A stretch of DNA of 64,000 nucleotides from positions 248,001 to 312,000 of the forward strand of contig FOEZ01000003.1 of the NCBI GenBank assembly GCA_900110595.1. The letters are read 5' to 3'. The translations under genes and the position numbers were made by a program. This document shows, piece by piece, positions 26,201-34,846 of the stretch; positions within the stretch are counted from its first letter, which is position 1, and each line of letters begins with the position of its first letter. This DNA comes from Arthrobacter sp. OV608. GTDB taxonomy: Bacteria > Actinomycetota > Actinomycetes > Actinomycetales > Micrococcaceae. The notes under the pieces are model-generated. The model was given only the letters and a program-made list of their open reading frames with translations, was not told the origin of the DNA and did not search any database.

Positions 26201-26460
26201 AGACTCGCAGGAAGTTGCTGGGCTGCGCGCTGCAGTGACTCGGCGCGACTGGCGTCTCTGGCGGCTCCGGATTGTTCCAGAAGCCGCGCACCAATGCGCT
26301 CCTTCAGCTCACCTGCTGCCTTCTTGGTGAAGGTTGTCGCCATGACTGCGCCAGCCGGCAGTCCGTCCTCGATCTTTTCCGCGATGACCTGGGTGAGATG
26401 GAAGGTCTTTCCGGTTCCGGCACTTGCCGAGACCATAGTGACGTTGTCCAGCAGGTTCAT
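23239..26460 (-). CDS. AddA-like UvrD helicase/RecB-family nuclease
   Basis: About 1073 residues from ATG 26460, which overlaps the stop of the AddB-like gene as ATGA. SF1A helicase motifs are intact: SASAGTGKT (Walker A, 11-19), VVDEFQDTSPLQ (motif II), GDPKQSIYEFRG (motif III/IV), VLTYHKAKGLEWPVV (V) and YVGMTRA (VI). The C-terminal nuclease has EGWIDLLLEGPDG followed by VLVDHKTY, the Asp...Asp-x-Lys pattern of RecB nucleases. Canonical AddAB resects double-strand breaks, but actinobacteria normally use AdnAB or RecBCD for that. This pair sits in a five-gene operon with a helicase-sigma fusion, so an accessory or defence role is more likely than housekeeping repair. Confidence 0.85.
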   Translation of the reverse strand: MNLLDNVTMVSASAGTGKTFHLTQVIAEKIEDGLPAGAVMATTFTKKAAGELKERIGARLLEQSGAARDASRAESLQRAAQQLPASLIGTVNSVCGKLLQEYAIDAGLSPALEVIGEEQLQGIFHLATDAILAEHGTDILPIARRMGTDGNGARDAQPWEETVRGIVDAARTNLLSADDLVGCAERSWHGLRELLDEPGQDERQAWHRELIERRAQLDTLARTGIGQDGKTANVTSKGFLEQYPKVIQKIDQAVSVDDTPWEIWRGFIASGPAAPIKAIFWDLRERIHQGLLSNPAFHSDLEQYIRRIFACAAECLTIYAKFKRLHGLMDFVDQETLVLELARTSKAFRESFASRISLLVVDEFQDTSPLQLELFLQLSRLVKEAVWVGDPKQSIYEFRGTDPDLMQAVVERVPTRRQLSHSWRSHQAVVDLSNAVFEPVFARHGMAPETVHLELPEDHKSWSAGNLEAWTRPQTNDGERLRATAAGVADLLSRRDGIHPGDVAVLTRSNADVEALSAALDALGIRASRNPRQLADAREIQLARAGMAYVSDGYDTVALTEVVALHPGHHAHGKWQQQLLSAVDPAAVLEGWNMDPLLSSLDSLRTQAKTATPTEIFEAVAGVLGLPPLIKSWSAPATRLRNLDAFRGALEDYYERCLALRSPATLRGFLTFFGSEQQQSAENAGPDVVNVLTYHKAKGLEWPVVVMEALDKDLRFAAFGAAVEQDGTLDLELPLAGRWIRFWPSPFPYAGSPLDARGKESQVALDAEERERRNMARLMYVGMTRAVETNVLTGKGNVPGLLNNLGAESLLSWSAAEEPGASYSQAGPIEDPELPGTTGTLNVAGGDFSARVATLEPAEQSVATRGWVARFTDAQSQLPPALYPPSRLTASSEGSDGDKATVLLAAELGPRLAEHGADEWGAVGSAVHAYLGTAYGALDTVQQRDLAERIIGRWKIGHLVAPELLVTSGARFEEYLNTAFPAWIRHREAAIGWRPENRVMEGWIDLLLEGPDGYVLVDHKTYPGSDPEGHVREKYLGQMAAYRSAVLAATGKAVLRTLIHFPALGRVYEISQA

Positions 26461-29099
26461 GAAAAGTCCCCCTTTATTCCGCAAAGCACGCCGAAGTCGC
26501 AGAAACGGCAGGGTGGCTTGACGTGGTGCCGTCCAGCATCAGCGTCCATCTGAGCACGGTCCGGAGCGTCTTCGGCTCGGGTGTCGTCGGCTGGCTGTTT
26601 TGCCGTGATCCGGCCGGCGAGGACTTCCTCAATGGTGAATTCCGCCGCGGCCACCGCCTGCATCCAAAGCTGGGCGGGCTCGACGGCCCGGGGCAGTTGG
26701 GTACCGAAGTGCGGGTGGGACGAGGCAAATGCACCCTGTTTGAGCAGGTAAAACGCTGTCGGGTCATCGGGCGGGGCATCGCCGGGATGAAGGGCCCACT
26801 GGTAGAGGGCCAGCTGCAGCGCGGTACCTTGCTGGATTTCCTCGCGGCGGTACTTGGCGTTGTTGGTCCACTTAAGGTCTACGACGACGGTGCGGCCTTC
26901 GGTGTCGATGCCCATCGCGTCTGCACTGCCCTTCACGGCGACGCTGAAATCTTCGCCCGCTGCGGAGAGCCGGAGGTCTTTCTCGAATTCCTGTTCCATG
27001 GTTTGGAGCACGATGCCGCCGCGCGAGAGTTGGCTGAAGAATGTGCTGATCGAGGCCACGAGGGTGGCCGTGATTGCGGACCGCCGGCGGGACTGGCCTG
27101 GCAACAGCAACTCCGAGGCGAAGTGCGGCATCAGTTCGTCAATGGTCAGGCGGATTTCTGCTTCCTCCGGAACTGCCCGGGTTTCCCCGTCAAGGTGCTG
27201 GTGGAGAACCTCCACTACTTTGTGCGCGAAGGTCCCGAGCATTTGGTTGTCTGTGGGGATGCTGGCGGCATCGGCCACGCTCAGCTTTGACTTCTTGGCG
27301 AGCACCCAGGCGAGGGAGCAACCGAGCAACGTCGAAAGCTGGCTGAAGGACAGCCGCTCCGGCCGGAGTGAGGGACTTGGGCCAACTTCGTGGACCGGTG
27401 CGGGCGGGACGGGCAGGTGCCGATTCACGGGGACCAGTTGGGCCCTTCGACCGGCGAACTGCCAGCGGCCATCCGGACCGGTGAGCTCGGCTGGCGTGGT
27501 GCTTACTTTGGCGAGGCGCGCGGACAGGGACTCAGCAGCGCGCTCTGCATTGGGGAGAGGCTGGGCTGCGACCAGTGTTTCAAGGAGCGGATTGCCTTCG
27601 GTGCGTTCACCAAGGAGTTGCTCAACCTGGACGATGACCAGGTGCCGGCAACGGCCGGCTGCGGAGATCGTCTGCTGTGTTGACAGGGCGGCAAGGTCTT
27701 CCGGCGAGGGCAGGTCCACGCCCATTCTGGCGAGGGTCTCGACGTCGTGCGCGTCCCAGCGGCGCCCGTGCGCAATAGATCCGTTGCGGAAACCCCACCA
27801 AAGCACATTGTCGACGTCGTCGCACAGTTCGTGCAGCTGGTTGAGCCGGAGCCAGGGGCTGGCTTCTGCGGCGACCAAGGGGTCGGCCGCCGGCGTCACT
27901 ACGGTGGAGACGATGCGGCGAAGCTCACGGCGGGAGACTTCCTGAAGGGGCGCAACAAGCTCCAGAATCCGCTGAAGTTGGGCGGACGCGGACTGGAAAG
28001 CCGGGTCGACTGCCGCCCGGGCACGCAGCCGGCCGCCAAGCCACACGGCCGTCTCTGCCAGTTTGGCTCCGTTGGTGGTGTCCCCGCTGATGAGCCCGGT
28101 GTTGAAAGTTCGGTCGAGGACCGCGGCCAGCTCGGACCCGAGTGTGTTGTCCTGGGCGATCTCCTTGATGGCTTTCTCCCAGGCTTCACCTCCTGTACCT
28201 GGTGCCTGCTGCAGCGCATGCAGGAGGTGTCGTGCTGCCCGCCGCCTCACTGGGACACCGGGCAGGGACAGGAACTCGGCGAGGAGCCGGACGTCACCCG
28301 GCGCCCAAATGAGTTCGAAGAACAGGGGAATTAACTGGTTCTGTGCCCGCCATGGGGAGCGAGCGCCGACGCCCAGCCTCGGCAGTCCATGGGTGGCGAG
28401 GTATTGATCCAGAACGGAGGTACGGTCTGAGCACACCACCGCAGTGCTGGCATTGTCACCGCTGGCCAGCCAACGGGCAGCTTGCTCCGCGGCTTCCCAC
28501 TCGGTTTCGGCCGTGAGGACCGTCAACTGCGGTTGGACAGTTGCGGGCGGCGCGATGCTTACGCGCACGCCATGCCGTCGTAGTTTGGCGATAATGCGCT
28601 GCCAAATCCGGGGAAAGGATGTCTCGGCCTGGTGGAGGATGAGTTGTTCGATCCCGAGGGGCAGGGGAGAATCGAGTGCTTCGAGTAATTCCAACGTATC
28701 GTCTGCGAGCGAGGGGGCCAGGTACCCGGGGGCACGTTCCGCCGCACTGAGCGTGCGAAGCAATGGGGAAGGAGTTGGCACGTCGGCATCATTCTCCGGA
28801 AGCGTCCCGTCCCAGCCGTTGGAGACCGCATCGTCGCGTGCTGCGAGCAGCTCCTGTGCCGTGGACCACGAGTCAACCTGGAAAGAATCGTGGAACCAGG
28901 CGCCGGGCGAATCAATGGACTGAAGGCGGCCCAGATACTGGTTGACGCGTTCGGCATGCCCCGTATCCGGCCGGGTGATGCCCAGCCTTGTCTGCAGCAG
29001 GGTGGTTAAGCCCTTGCGGCCCACGCGCACGTGGTTGAGCCCCGGCTGGTTGTAGGCCCACGGTGCCCGGTCCAGATGCCAACCGAACTCAATCTTCAT
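26457..29099 (-). CDS. AddB-like PD-(D/E)XK nuclease
   Basis: 880 residues. The N-terminal two thirds resemble the inactive helicase-like region of AddB, without a Walker A site. The C-terminal nuclease has AVKGSADAMGID followed by VVVDLKW (Asp...Asp-x-Lys) and GTALQLALYQW. A Cys in TLLGCSLAW plus a final CRFCDFGVLC cluster give the four Cys of an AddB-type iron-sulfur nuclease. ATG 29099 overlaps the stop of the helicase-sigma gene (ATGA) and its own stop overlaps the AddA-like start, so the three are translationally coupled. It is shorter than Bacillus AddB (~1150). Confidence 0.8.
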   Translation of the reverse strand: MKIEFGWHLDRAPWAYNQPGLNHVRVGRKGLTTLLQTRLGITRPDTGHAERVNQYLGRLQSIDSPGAWFHDSFQVDSWSTAQELLAARDDAVSNGWDGTLPENDADVPTPSPLLRTLSAAERAPGYLAPSLADDTLELLEALDSPLPLGIEQLILHQAETSFPRIWQRIIAKLRRHGVRVSIAPPATVQPQLTVLTAETEWEAAEQAARWLASGDNASTAVVCSDRTSVLDQYLATHGLPRLGVGARSPWRAQNQLIPLFFELIWAPGDVRLLAEFLSLPGVPVRRRAARHLLHALQQAPGTGGEAWEKAIKEIAQDNTLGSELAAVLDRTFNTGLISGDTTNGAKLAETAVWLGGRLRARAAVDPAFQSASAQLQRILELVAPLQEVSRRELRRIVSTVVTPAADPLVAAEASPWLRLNQLHELCDDVDNVLWWGFRNGSIAHGRRWDAHDVETLARMGVDLPSPEDLAALSTQQTISAAGRCRHLVIVQVEQLLGERTEGNPLLETLVAAQPLPNAERAAESLSARLAKVSTTPAELTGPDGRWQFAGRRAQLVPVNRHLPVPPAPVHEVGPSPSLRPERLSFSQLSTLLGCSLAWVLAKKSKLSVADAASIPTDNQMLGTFAHKVVEVLHQHLDGETRAVPEEAEIRLTIDELMPHFASELLLPGQSRRRSAITATLVASISTFFSQLSRGGIVLQTMEQEFEKDLRLSAAGEDFSVAVKGSADAMGIDTEGRTVVVDLKWTNNAKYRREEIQQGTALQLALYQWALHPGDAPPDDPTAFYLLKQGAFASSHPHFGTQLPRAVEPAQLWMQAVAAAEFTIEEVLAGRITAKQPADDTRAEDAPDRAQMDADAGRHHVKPPCRFCDFGVLCGIKGDFS

Positions 29100-31705
29100 T
29101 TGTCCCCCATGTTTTGGCTGGTGGTCGTTTCTATCACGTCGGAGACGGGCTCTGACAAATCGGTCTCATGGTCTGTACCCGCGCCGGGAGAAGGCTCGTC
29201 TTTGCAGGTATACAGGAACTCTTTGAGGCCGTGCGAGCGGGAGGGATGACGCAATAGTTTCATCGTCTTCGACTCAATTTGGCGGATGCGCTCCCTTGTA
29301 ACGCCATAGGCCTTGCCGATGGCATCCAGGGTCTTTTCCTCGCCGTCGTCAATGCCGAAACGCATCGCAATGACGCCGGCTTCCCGCTCTGTCAGAGTGT
29401 CCAAGACTGCGTGCACTTGGGTCTTGAGCTGTTCCTTGGCGATCCGGTCAAGAACATCCACATGCGAGGGATCGATGAGCTGGTCCGCCAGCGGCTCCAG
29501 GCCACCCCTGCCATCCGGTACGAGGTAGTCCAGCGAACGCACAGGCTGGTCCAGCGACAGAAGGTATTCCACTTTATCGGCGGACTGATCCGTGAGCTTG
29601 CCGAGTTCCTCAATGCTGTATTCGAGGCCCTTCCGGGCGGCTTCACGCTGAATGGCCTGGACCTTGTGGATCTGCTCCACCATGTGGACCGGGAGTCGGA
29701 TGACCCGGGCTTGATCGGCCAGAGCCCTGGTGACAGCCTGCCGGATCCACCACGTGGCATACGTCGAGAACTTGAAGCCCTTCGTGTAGTCGAACTTGCA
29801 GACTGCCCGATGGAGGCCGATGTTCCCCTCTTGGATGAGGTCAAGCAAATCCATGCCGTGGAACACGTACTTCTTGGCGATGGAGACCACCAGCCGGAGG
29901 TTCGCCTCAAGCAATGCGTCGGCCGCCCGGTCACCCAACTGAGCGATTAGCCGCAGCTCCCGGGACTCGCGGCGGCCACGGGCGGTACCGTCCGACAGCA
30001 GATGGGAAGCGTAAAGACCGGCCTCGATGTCCTTGGCGAGCTCCACTTCCTGCTCGGCGGTCAGCAGATCCGCGCGGCATGCCCGCTGCAGGTAGTCCGA
30101 AACCCCGTCGTCGCTGAACCCCTCAAGCCCCTGAAGCTCCTCCAGCCAGCCGGAGTCCTCAAGATCAAACGACGTCGGTGCGCTCTCGTCGTCCTCCTCC
30201 ACGGGAGGCTCCATAACCGGCTCGGCCGCACTGCCGCCCTCCGGTCCAGCGCCGTTCCCGGGTGTGCTCGCTGTTGTCCCGCCAGCCTCGGGCTCTGTGA
30301 CCTCTTCAGGCTCGGCCGGGCAGAGGAACTCCTGCAACCCGTCCAAGTCCGTCTTGATGTCGAAGAACTCAACGTTCCGTGCAAACGGCAGCACCTTGCC
30401 CAGGAACTCCTCACCCTGGACATCCGGATCTTCCACCGTGCCTTTGGAGTAGAGGACAACCAAGCGGCCGGGCCGCCCGTCTGTCTTCTTGCGGATGACA
30501 CGTCCCAGCCGCTGAACCATCTGCCGCTGGCTGCGGTTGGCGGCAACTATGATCCCAAGGTCGGCCTCCGGAACGTCAATGCCTTCATCCAGGAGTCTCG
30601 GCGCGGCCAGGATCTGCGATACTCCAGTGCGGAAATCCTCCATGCCCTGCCGGCGGTCGTTCTTGGCCATGCCGCTGAACACCGCAGAGGCTTTCGACCC
30701 CAAGGAGGTGTAAAGCTCCTGGGCCCGGCGCGCAGACTCCTGGGTCTGGGTGAACACTAGGGTGCCGCGGGACCCATCAACAGTCTCCTTCAACGCTGCC
30801 AGCGCCAGGTACTTCGTCTTCGCTTCGGCCAGCAGGGTGAGCCGCGAGGACATTGCCCGCATGTACCTGCGGGCAATGGTTGCTTCCCGGCTGGGTGAAT
30901 CCGAAGCCGCCAGCGTGGCCACCGCAGCGATGAACTGCGGGAAGGGCCGCCGAGGGATGCCGGCGTACGTTTCGAGGTTCCGTGCCGCCTCCACCATCAC
31001 GGCGGAGAACTCGTCATAGTCAGCCTGCTCGGCAGCGGTGAGGTCAACGCCGACCAAGGCAATGTCGAACGGCGCTATGACCTGGTCCTTCAGCGCCCGG
31101 TCGTACCAGAGGTTGTAAATGACGCCACCGAAGTAGGGCGTGAGGAGGTTCTCGTGCTCCCCGTCCGCCCTCTCGAACGTGGCCGTCAGCCCAAGCCGCC
31201 ACGCATACCCTTCCTGCAGGGCCCCGGTAAACATGGGAGCCGCGTAGCGGTGGCACTCGTCGGCAATGATCAGTCCGGCCTTGTGTGAGCGCAGCGTCTC
31301 CCGGTTGGACGCCGAATGAACGATGGCCACGAGGATGTCTACGTCATCGAGGGAATCGGACCGGCCGTCACCGAGGGCACCGCGCCGCGCAGCAGGAAGG
31401 TCGCGACGCAGGGACACCAGCCACTGGCGCTGAAGCTCCGCTGTCGGCACCAGGATCAGGACCTTGATGCCCTGCCGGACTGCTTCGAAGGCGGCGGCAA
31501 TGCCGACGCGGGTTTTACCGGAACCGGTAACGGCTTCTACGACGCCGCGGCGGGCATTCGAATGCCAGGCCTTCAGGGCTTCCTGCTGCCAGGGATACAG
31601 GAAGGCGTAGTCGTAGGAGGCAGGCACCGCGGTGGGCACAACCTGGACGGGCACCCGCGGAAGCGTCGCGACTGGGTGTGACCCGGCGCCGGCTAGTTCT
31701 GGCAT
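29096..31705 (-). CDS. SF2 helicase fused to a sigma-70-type RNA polymerase sigma factor
   Basis: 869 residues from ATG 31705, chosen for GGGGGATGAA before it (an upstream TTG at 31765 is possible). Residues ~30-450 are an XPB/DEAD-like helicase: TGSGKT at 60-64, ADECHRY near 148, GLTATFERADG near 171-182, QRLGRVIRKK at 398-407. A ~60-residue acidic, Pro/Gly-rich linker follows (~465-520). Residues ~530-835 form a nearly complete group 1/2 sigma factor: region 1.2 (LLTAEQEVELAKDIEAG), region 2 with DLIQEGNIGLHRAV and KFSTYATWWIRQAVTRA, region 3, and region 4 with TLDAIGKAYGVTRERIRQIE. Only region 1.1 is missing. Promoter-binding residues are conserved, so it should bind core polymerase. The function is unknown. 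Translation is coupled to the AddB-like gene. Confidence 0.9.
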   Translation of the reverse strand: MPELAGAGSHPVATLPRVPVQVVPTAVPASYDYAFLYPWQQEALKAWHSNARRGVVEAVTGSGKTRVGIAAAFEAVRQGIKVLILVPTAELQRQWLVSLRRDLPAARRGALGDGRSDSLDDVDILVAIVHSASNRETLRSHKAGLIIADECHRYAAPMFTGALQEGYAWRLGLTATFERADGEHENLLTPYFGGVIYNLWYDRALKDQVIAPFDIALVGVDLTAAEQADYDEFSAVMVEAARNLETYAGIPRRPFPQFIAAVATLAASDSPSREATIARRYMRAMSSRLTLLAEAKTKYLALAALKETVDGSRGTLVFTQTQESARRAQELYTSLGSKASAVFSGMAKNDRRQGMEDFRTGVSQILAAPRLLDEGIDVPEADLGIIVAANRSQRQMVQRLGRVIRKKTDGRPGRLVVLYSKGTVEDPDVQGEEFLGKVLPFARNVEFFDIKTDLDGLQEFLCPAEPEEVTEPEAGGTTASTPGNGAGPEGGSAAEPVMEPPVEEDDESAPTSFDLEDSGWLEELQGLEGFSDDGVSDYLQRACRADLLTAEQEVELAKDIEAGLYASHLLSDGTARGRRESRELRLIAQLGDRAADALLEANLRLVVSIAKKYVFHGMDLLDLIQEGNIGLHRAVCKFDYTKGFKFSTYATWWIRQAVTRALADQARVIRLPVHMVEQIHKVQAIQREAARKGLEYSIEELGKLTDQSADKVEYLLSLDQPVRSLDYLVPDGRGGLEPLADQLIDPSHVDVLDRIAKEQLKTQVHAVLDTLTEREAGVIAMRFGIDDGEEKTLDAIGKAYGVTRERIRQIESKTMKLLRHPSRSHGLKEFLYTCKDEPSPGAGTDHETDLSEPVSDVIETTTSQNMGDK

Positions 31706-31783
31706 TTCATCCCCCATTGGACGGTTCTGATCTGGTGCCTGAAGAGTATGGCGGGGCACTGACAATTTAGGTGAGCAGCGCCA

Positions 31784-33469
31784 CTACGCGTCTTCCAGCA
31801 CCGGAGTCCATGCCTGGGCGCGGGACAGCGCGAGCTTGAGTTCGCGTCCGCCGGCCTCCTCCAGCAGCCCGGAATTACCCACAACCACTAGCAGGCTGCG
31901 TGCCCGCGACAGCCCGACGTAGAGCTGTTCCCGGGCCCTGCCCATGTCCTTGAATCCGTTGACGCAAAGGACAACAACGGACCGTTCCAGGCCTTTGAAG
32001 CCCAGCACATGGCCGTAGAACTCACCGTCGTTGGCGTGGAAGTCCCGCCAGTACTCTTCCGTGGCGCCGCGCTTAAAGTAGTCCAAATGGATGGGGTGGC
32101 GGTCCTTGGTGGTGAGGAGCGCGATCTGGTTGTTCGCCCAGCCCTCGTCGATCAGCGCATTCAAGCAGTCTTCCGCGACGTCGAGCGCTTCCTCGGTGGG
32201 GCAGTGCACAAAGCGGACCGGCAGGCCCGTGCTGCCGCGCGGCGTGAAGTGGTCGCCGGCGAAAGGCTTGAAGGTCTCAGCGATCTTGCGGGTGTTGCGG
32301 AGGTTGTCGTCAATGTGGATGGGTACAAAAGTGGCCATCGGGCCGCTGGTGAGGTCCGCCGTCGCGCCTCCCCACCGCTGGTAGACGTCCTGCCGGTCGT
32401 CCATGAACGCGTACACCTCACCCGCGTCCGGGTCGCTGGTGCACGCGAGAAGTGCGTCCCACCATAGGGGTGCGAAGTCCTGCGCTTCGTCGACGACGAC
32501 GGCGTCCAGCCGCTCGTGCGGCTCCAGTCCGGCTGCCAGCTCCTTCAAGAGACGGGGCATTTCGACGTCGAAATAGTCCTGCCCCGAGCCGTCGGGGACT
32601 CCCAGCCCGCGCACGTATTCGTGGAACTCGCCCGTGAACACCGGTTTGGCCTGGCGCCAGGGTGCGACGCGGTCCTGGAGGTATTGCCCCAGGCCTTTGT
32701 TGTAGCAGAAGAGGCCTACGCGCTTGCCCTGCTTGCTCAGCAGCTTGGCCTTCTCGACGGCGAGCCATGTCTTTCCGCTGCCCGCGCCGCCGGTGAACCG
32801 GACCCTGTTGAGTGAGCGGGTTGCGTGGAGCAGCACGGACTGGCGTTCCGTGAGGTGGTCCTGGGCTGCCTCGTCCTCCTGCGAGGTGGTGGAAGGTTCG
32901 ACGGCGGTGTCCAGGTTTCCGCCCAGCTTGCGAACGATGCGTTCCAGGAAGGCCGGGGCAAGCGGGGAGGCGCCGCCGCCTTCATTTTCGATGGCTTGGC
33001 GGACGAGGTCGGCGGGCGACTTGCTGTCGGTCTGGTCGAGGATGAGCGACCGAGGGCTGCCTGCCATGGTCCAGTCCCGCGGCACGTCGGTGTAGGGGAG
33101 GCTGACCATGTAGACGCAGCGGCTGCTCAGGCGCGTACCGAGCTGGTTCTCCAGCCAGTTCTTGAGGGCGTGGAGTGAGCTCTGGGACTGTGCCACGGGG
33201 CTTTGGATCTGGCGCTTCTGGTTCCGGTCCGACTGGTACCACTGCCCGTCCGTAATGCTGACCTGGCCGCCCTTGACCTCGATCGCTGCCATTCCCACGT
33301 TGGGCCAGAGGACCAGAAGGTCAATTTCGTATTCATTCCGGCCGTCCCGGACGTGGACCGAGTGGGCCAGGACGCAGTCGTCGGGGAGGCTGTTCCGCAG
33401 GGCGGTCCAGACGGCCTTCTCCGCGTGGTGTCCCTCACCGAACTCCGGTTCTTCCGGAATGCACCTCAT
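31784..33469 (-). CDS. NERD-domain nuclease fused to SF1 (UvrD-like) helicase
   Basis: 561 residues. The N-terminal NERD domain (~12-130) has the nuclease core EYEIDLLVLW...AAIEVKGG (Asp50, Glu64, Lys66). An SF1 helicase follows: TGGAGSGKT at 227-234, VVVDEAQDF at 325-332, and a late FKGLERSVVVLCVNG and YVGLSRARSLLVVVG corresponding to motifs V and VI. NERD-helicases are common in defence and plasmid loci but lack a settled role. ATG 33469 overlaps the stop of the membrane gene (ATGA). The next gene, the helicase-sigma fusion, starts 78 bp downstream. A short decayed copy of this gene's central part lies at about 34285-34400. Confidence 0.88.
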   Translation of the reverse strand: MRCIPEEPEFGEGHHAEKAVWTALRNSLPDDCVLAHSVHVRDGRNEYEIDLLVLWPNVGMAAIEVKGGQVSITDGQWYQSDRNQKRQIQSPVAQSQSSLHALKNWLENQLGTRLSSRCVYMVSLPYTDVPRDWTMAGSPRSLILDQTDSKSPADLVRQAIENEGGGASPLAPAFLERIVRKLGGNLDTAVEPSTTSQEDEAAQDHLTERQSVLLHATRSLNRVRFTGGAGSGKTWLAVEKAKLLSKQGKRVGLFCYNKGLGQYLQDRVAPWRQAKPVFTGEFHEYVRGLGVPDGSGQDYFDVEMPRLLKELAAGLEPHERLDAVVVDEAQDFAPLWWDALLACTSDPDAGEVYAFMDDRQDVYQRWGGATADLTSGPMATFVPIHIDDNLRNTRKIAETFKPFAGDHFTPRGSTGLPVRFVHCPTEEALDVAEDCLNALIDEGWANNQIALLTTKDRHPIHLDYFKRGATEEYWRDFHANDGEFYGHVLGFKGLERSVVVLCVNGFKDMGRAREQLYVGLSRARSLLVVVGNSGLLEEAGGRELKLALSRAQAWTPVLEDA

Positions 33470-34032
33470 CGTGCCCCGACCCTGGCGTCCTGGAAGGGGG
33501 CCAGCCCGAACTGAGCGCGAATGTCAGCCAGATCCCGCGTATTCCGGTCGATCTGCTTCATTTGGTCCTTTTCGATAATCGAGGAAAGGATGCGATTCGT
33601 GATGGCGAGACCTACCAGCACAACGGACGCCCAGCCCGCGGTGACAATAAAGTCCGGCATCGTGAGGAACGCGTTCTTCAATGCGATGACGTTGTTGACG
33701 CTGCCGGTCAGGCCGTCCAGGATGTCATTCAGCGTGTCGGTTATTGGCTGGAAGAACGGCCCCGCGGACAGTTCAGGGCTGTCGATCGTTGCGTCCCGCC
33801 CGACAGACCAGCGCGGATCCATAAGGTGGGCAAGGATGTAGAAGACCACCGCAAGGTTGGCTGCGGCAAAAGCCGCCGTGCCTGCCGTCAGGGCAGTGAT
33901 CACCCTCGCCGCAGTTTTTCGCAGAGTGGAAGGGCGGCTTCCAATGAGGAACAGAAGGCCGATCACCACCGCAATGATCCAAACAAGATTCTTGAACGTG
34001 CCTACGCTGGCTCCGCTGAGCATTTCAATCAC
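33466..34032 (-). CDS. three-helix membrane protein, first gene of the helicase-sigma operon
   Basis: 188 residues with three hydrophobic helices: NLVWIIAVVIGLLFLIGS, a second rich in Ala (AAFAAANLAVVFYILAHLM) and a third (GWASVVLVGLAITNRILSS). Between helix 2 and 3 lies an extended polar loop, and the C-terminus is a charged cytoplasmic tail (IIEKDQMKQIDRNTRDLADI). Hydrophobicity suggests an N-terminus outside and a C-terminal helix inside. No family recognised. Its stop overlaps the NERD-helicase start, making it the likely membrane partner or sensor of the operon. Confidence 0.7.
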   Translation of the reverse strand: MIEMLSGASVGTFKNLVWIIAVVIGLLFLIGSRPSTLRKTAARVITALTAGTAAFAAANLAVVFYILAHLMDPRWSVGRDATIDSPELSAGPFFQPITDTLNDILDGLTGSVNNVIALKNAFLTMPDFIVTAGWASVVLVGLAITNRILSSIIEKDQMKQIDRNTRDLADIRAQFGLAPFQDARVGAR

Positions 34033-34284
34033 GGGGTATCAATCTTTCCGCTGCTGCGCATTTGCACGCGCATGGTTCCTAAGCTCCGGACACGGCAGCG
34101 TGGTGTTGCTCCGCGCTGAGTTCAGAAGATGTTTCAGATCATATATGCATCAGCACTGCCCGACATTAGTTGCTTGGATGGATCGCGGCTCCAGCAGCGC
34201 CCTGAATTGGTGCTCTCCTGAAGGCCGGAGAAACATCCCGGGATTACGGATCCACGTCGTCTGAAAGGGTTCGGTCACCCTAAG

Positions 34285-34400
34285 CGGACACCCCCCATCG
34301 GTGAAACGGATTCGGTGGAGTGAGCGGGGTTGCCTGCGCAGGAAGGACACGCGCTCAGTGAAGTAGTCCTGGGCTTGGGCGAGTTGCTGTCCGTCTGGTG
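34285..34400 (-). pseudogene. short remnant of a NERD-helicase gene; rest of the 34033-34437 gap is empty
   Basis: The translation FTERVSFLRRQPRSLHRIRF parallels LTERQSVLLHATRSLNRVRF just before the Walker A motif of the intact NERD-helicase at 31784-33469. Nucleotide similarity covers about 85-110 bp and stops before the P-loop. There is no start or stop of its own. The rest of the 405-bp gap between the operon start and the 87-residue gene has nothing I recognise; it should contain the operon promoter. Confidence 0.65.
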
Positions 34401-34437
34401 GAGGCGCCACGAATATGGCTTCTTTCGCCGGACGAGA

Positions 34438-34701
34438 TCAGGGCCCCGGCAGTAGTCGCCGACGCTTTTCTCGGGCAATGTAGGCAAGCACCTTGTGAAG
34501 TTCCACGTCATACAATTCCGTAAGCAGCGTGACGCGCCGGCCGCATGCTTTCAAAAGCACCATTCGTGCCTCCTCGGCACCACTCAAATGGAGCGCACGA
34601 AGGCCGGCCATGACTTGTTCGACTTGCTTTGCATTTAGTCGTTGATGTTGAAAAACCAGTTTGTTGTGCCCCGTATCAAAGACTTCATACCCGTCTGCCA
34701 T
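34438..34701 (-). CDS. small hypothetical protein
   Basis: 87 residues from ATG 34701, which has GGGAGGTACC before it, a strong site that settles the start. It is helical and basic at the end (REKRRRLLPGP). The pattern AKQVEQVMAGLRALHLSGAE followed by ARMVLLKACG looks like a small alpha-helical bundle. No family recognised. It is divergent from the FtsK-like gene and 405 bp upstream of the helicase-sigma operon on the same strand. Confidence 0.6.
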   Translation of the reverse strand: MADGYEVFDTGHNKLVFQHQRLNAKQVEQVMAGLRALHLSGAEEARMVLLKACGRRVTLLTELYDVELHKVLAYIAREKRRRLLPGP

Positions 34702-34846
34702 TTTGGTACCTCCCAAAGTATTTCGAGGCATCTTTGCGAGGCCTTGGGAGCATTATGAATAACGGGTCTGACAATCGTTGTAAGCCAGTGTCGGTTCTTG
34801 GCAATACACTTTCTTCCAGCCTTCAACCGTGATCGGAGCCCTGCCC

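Noticed and set aside
23239..29099. Canonical housekeeping AddAB
   Set aside because: The motifs fit, but the operon with a sigma-helicase fusion, NERD-helicase and membrane protein, the shortened AddB and the defence setting make a standard repair role less likely; not excluded.
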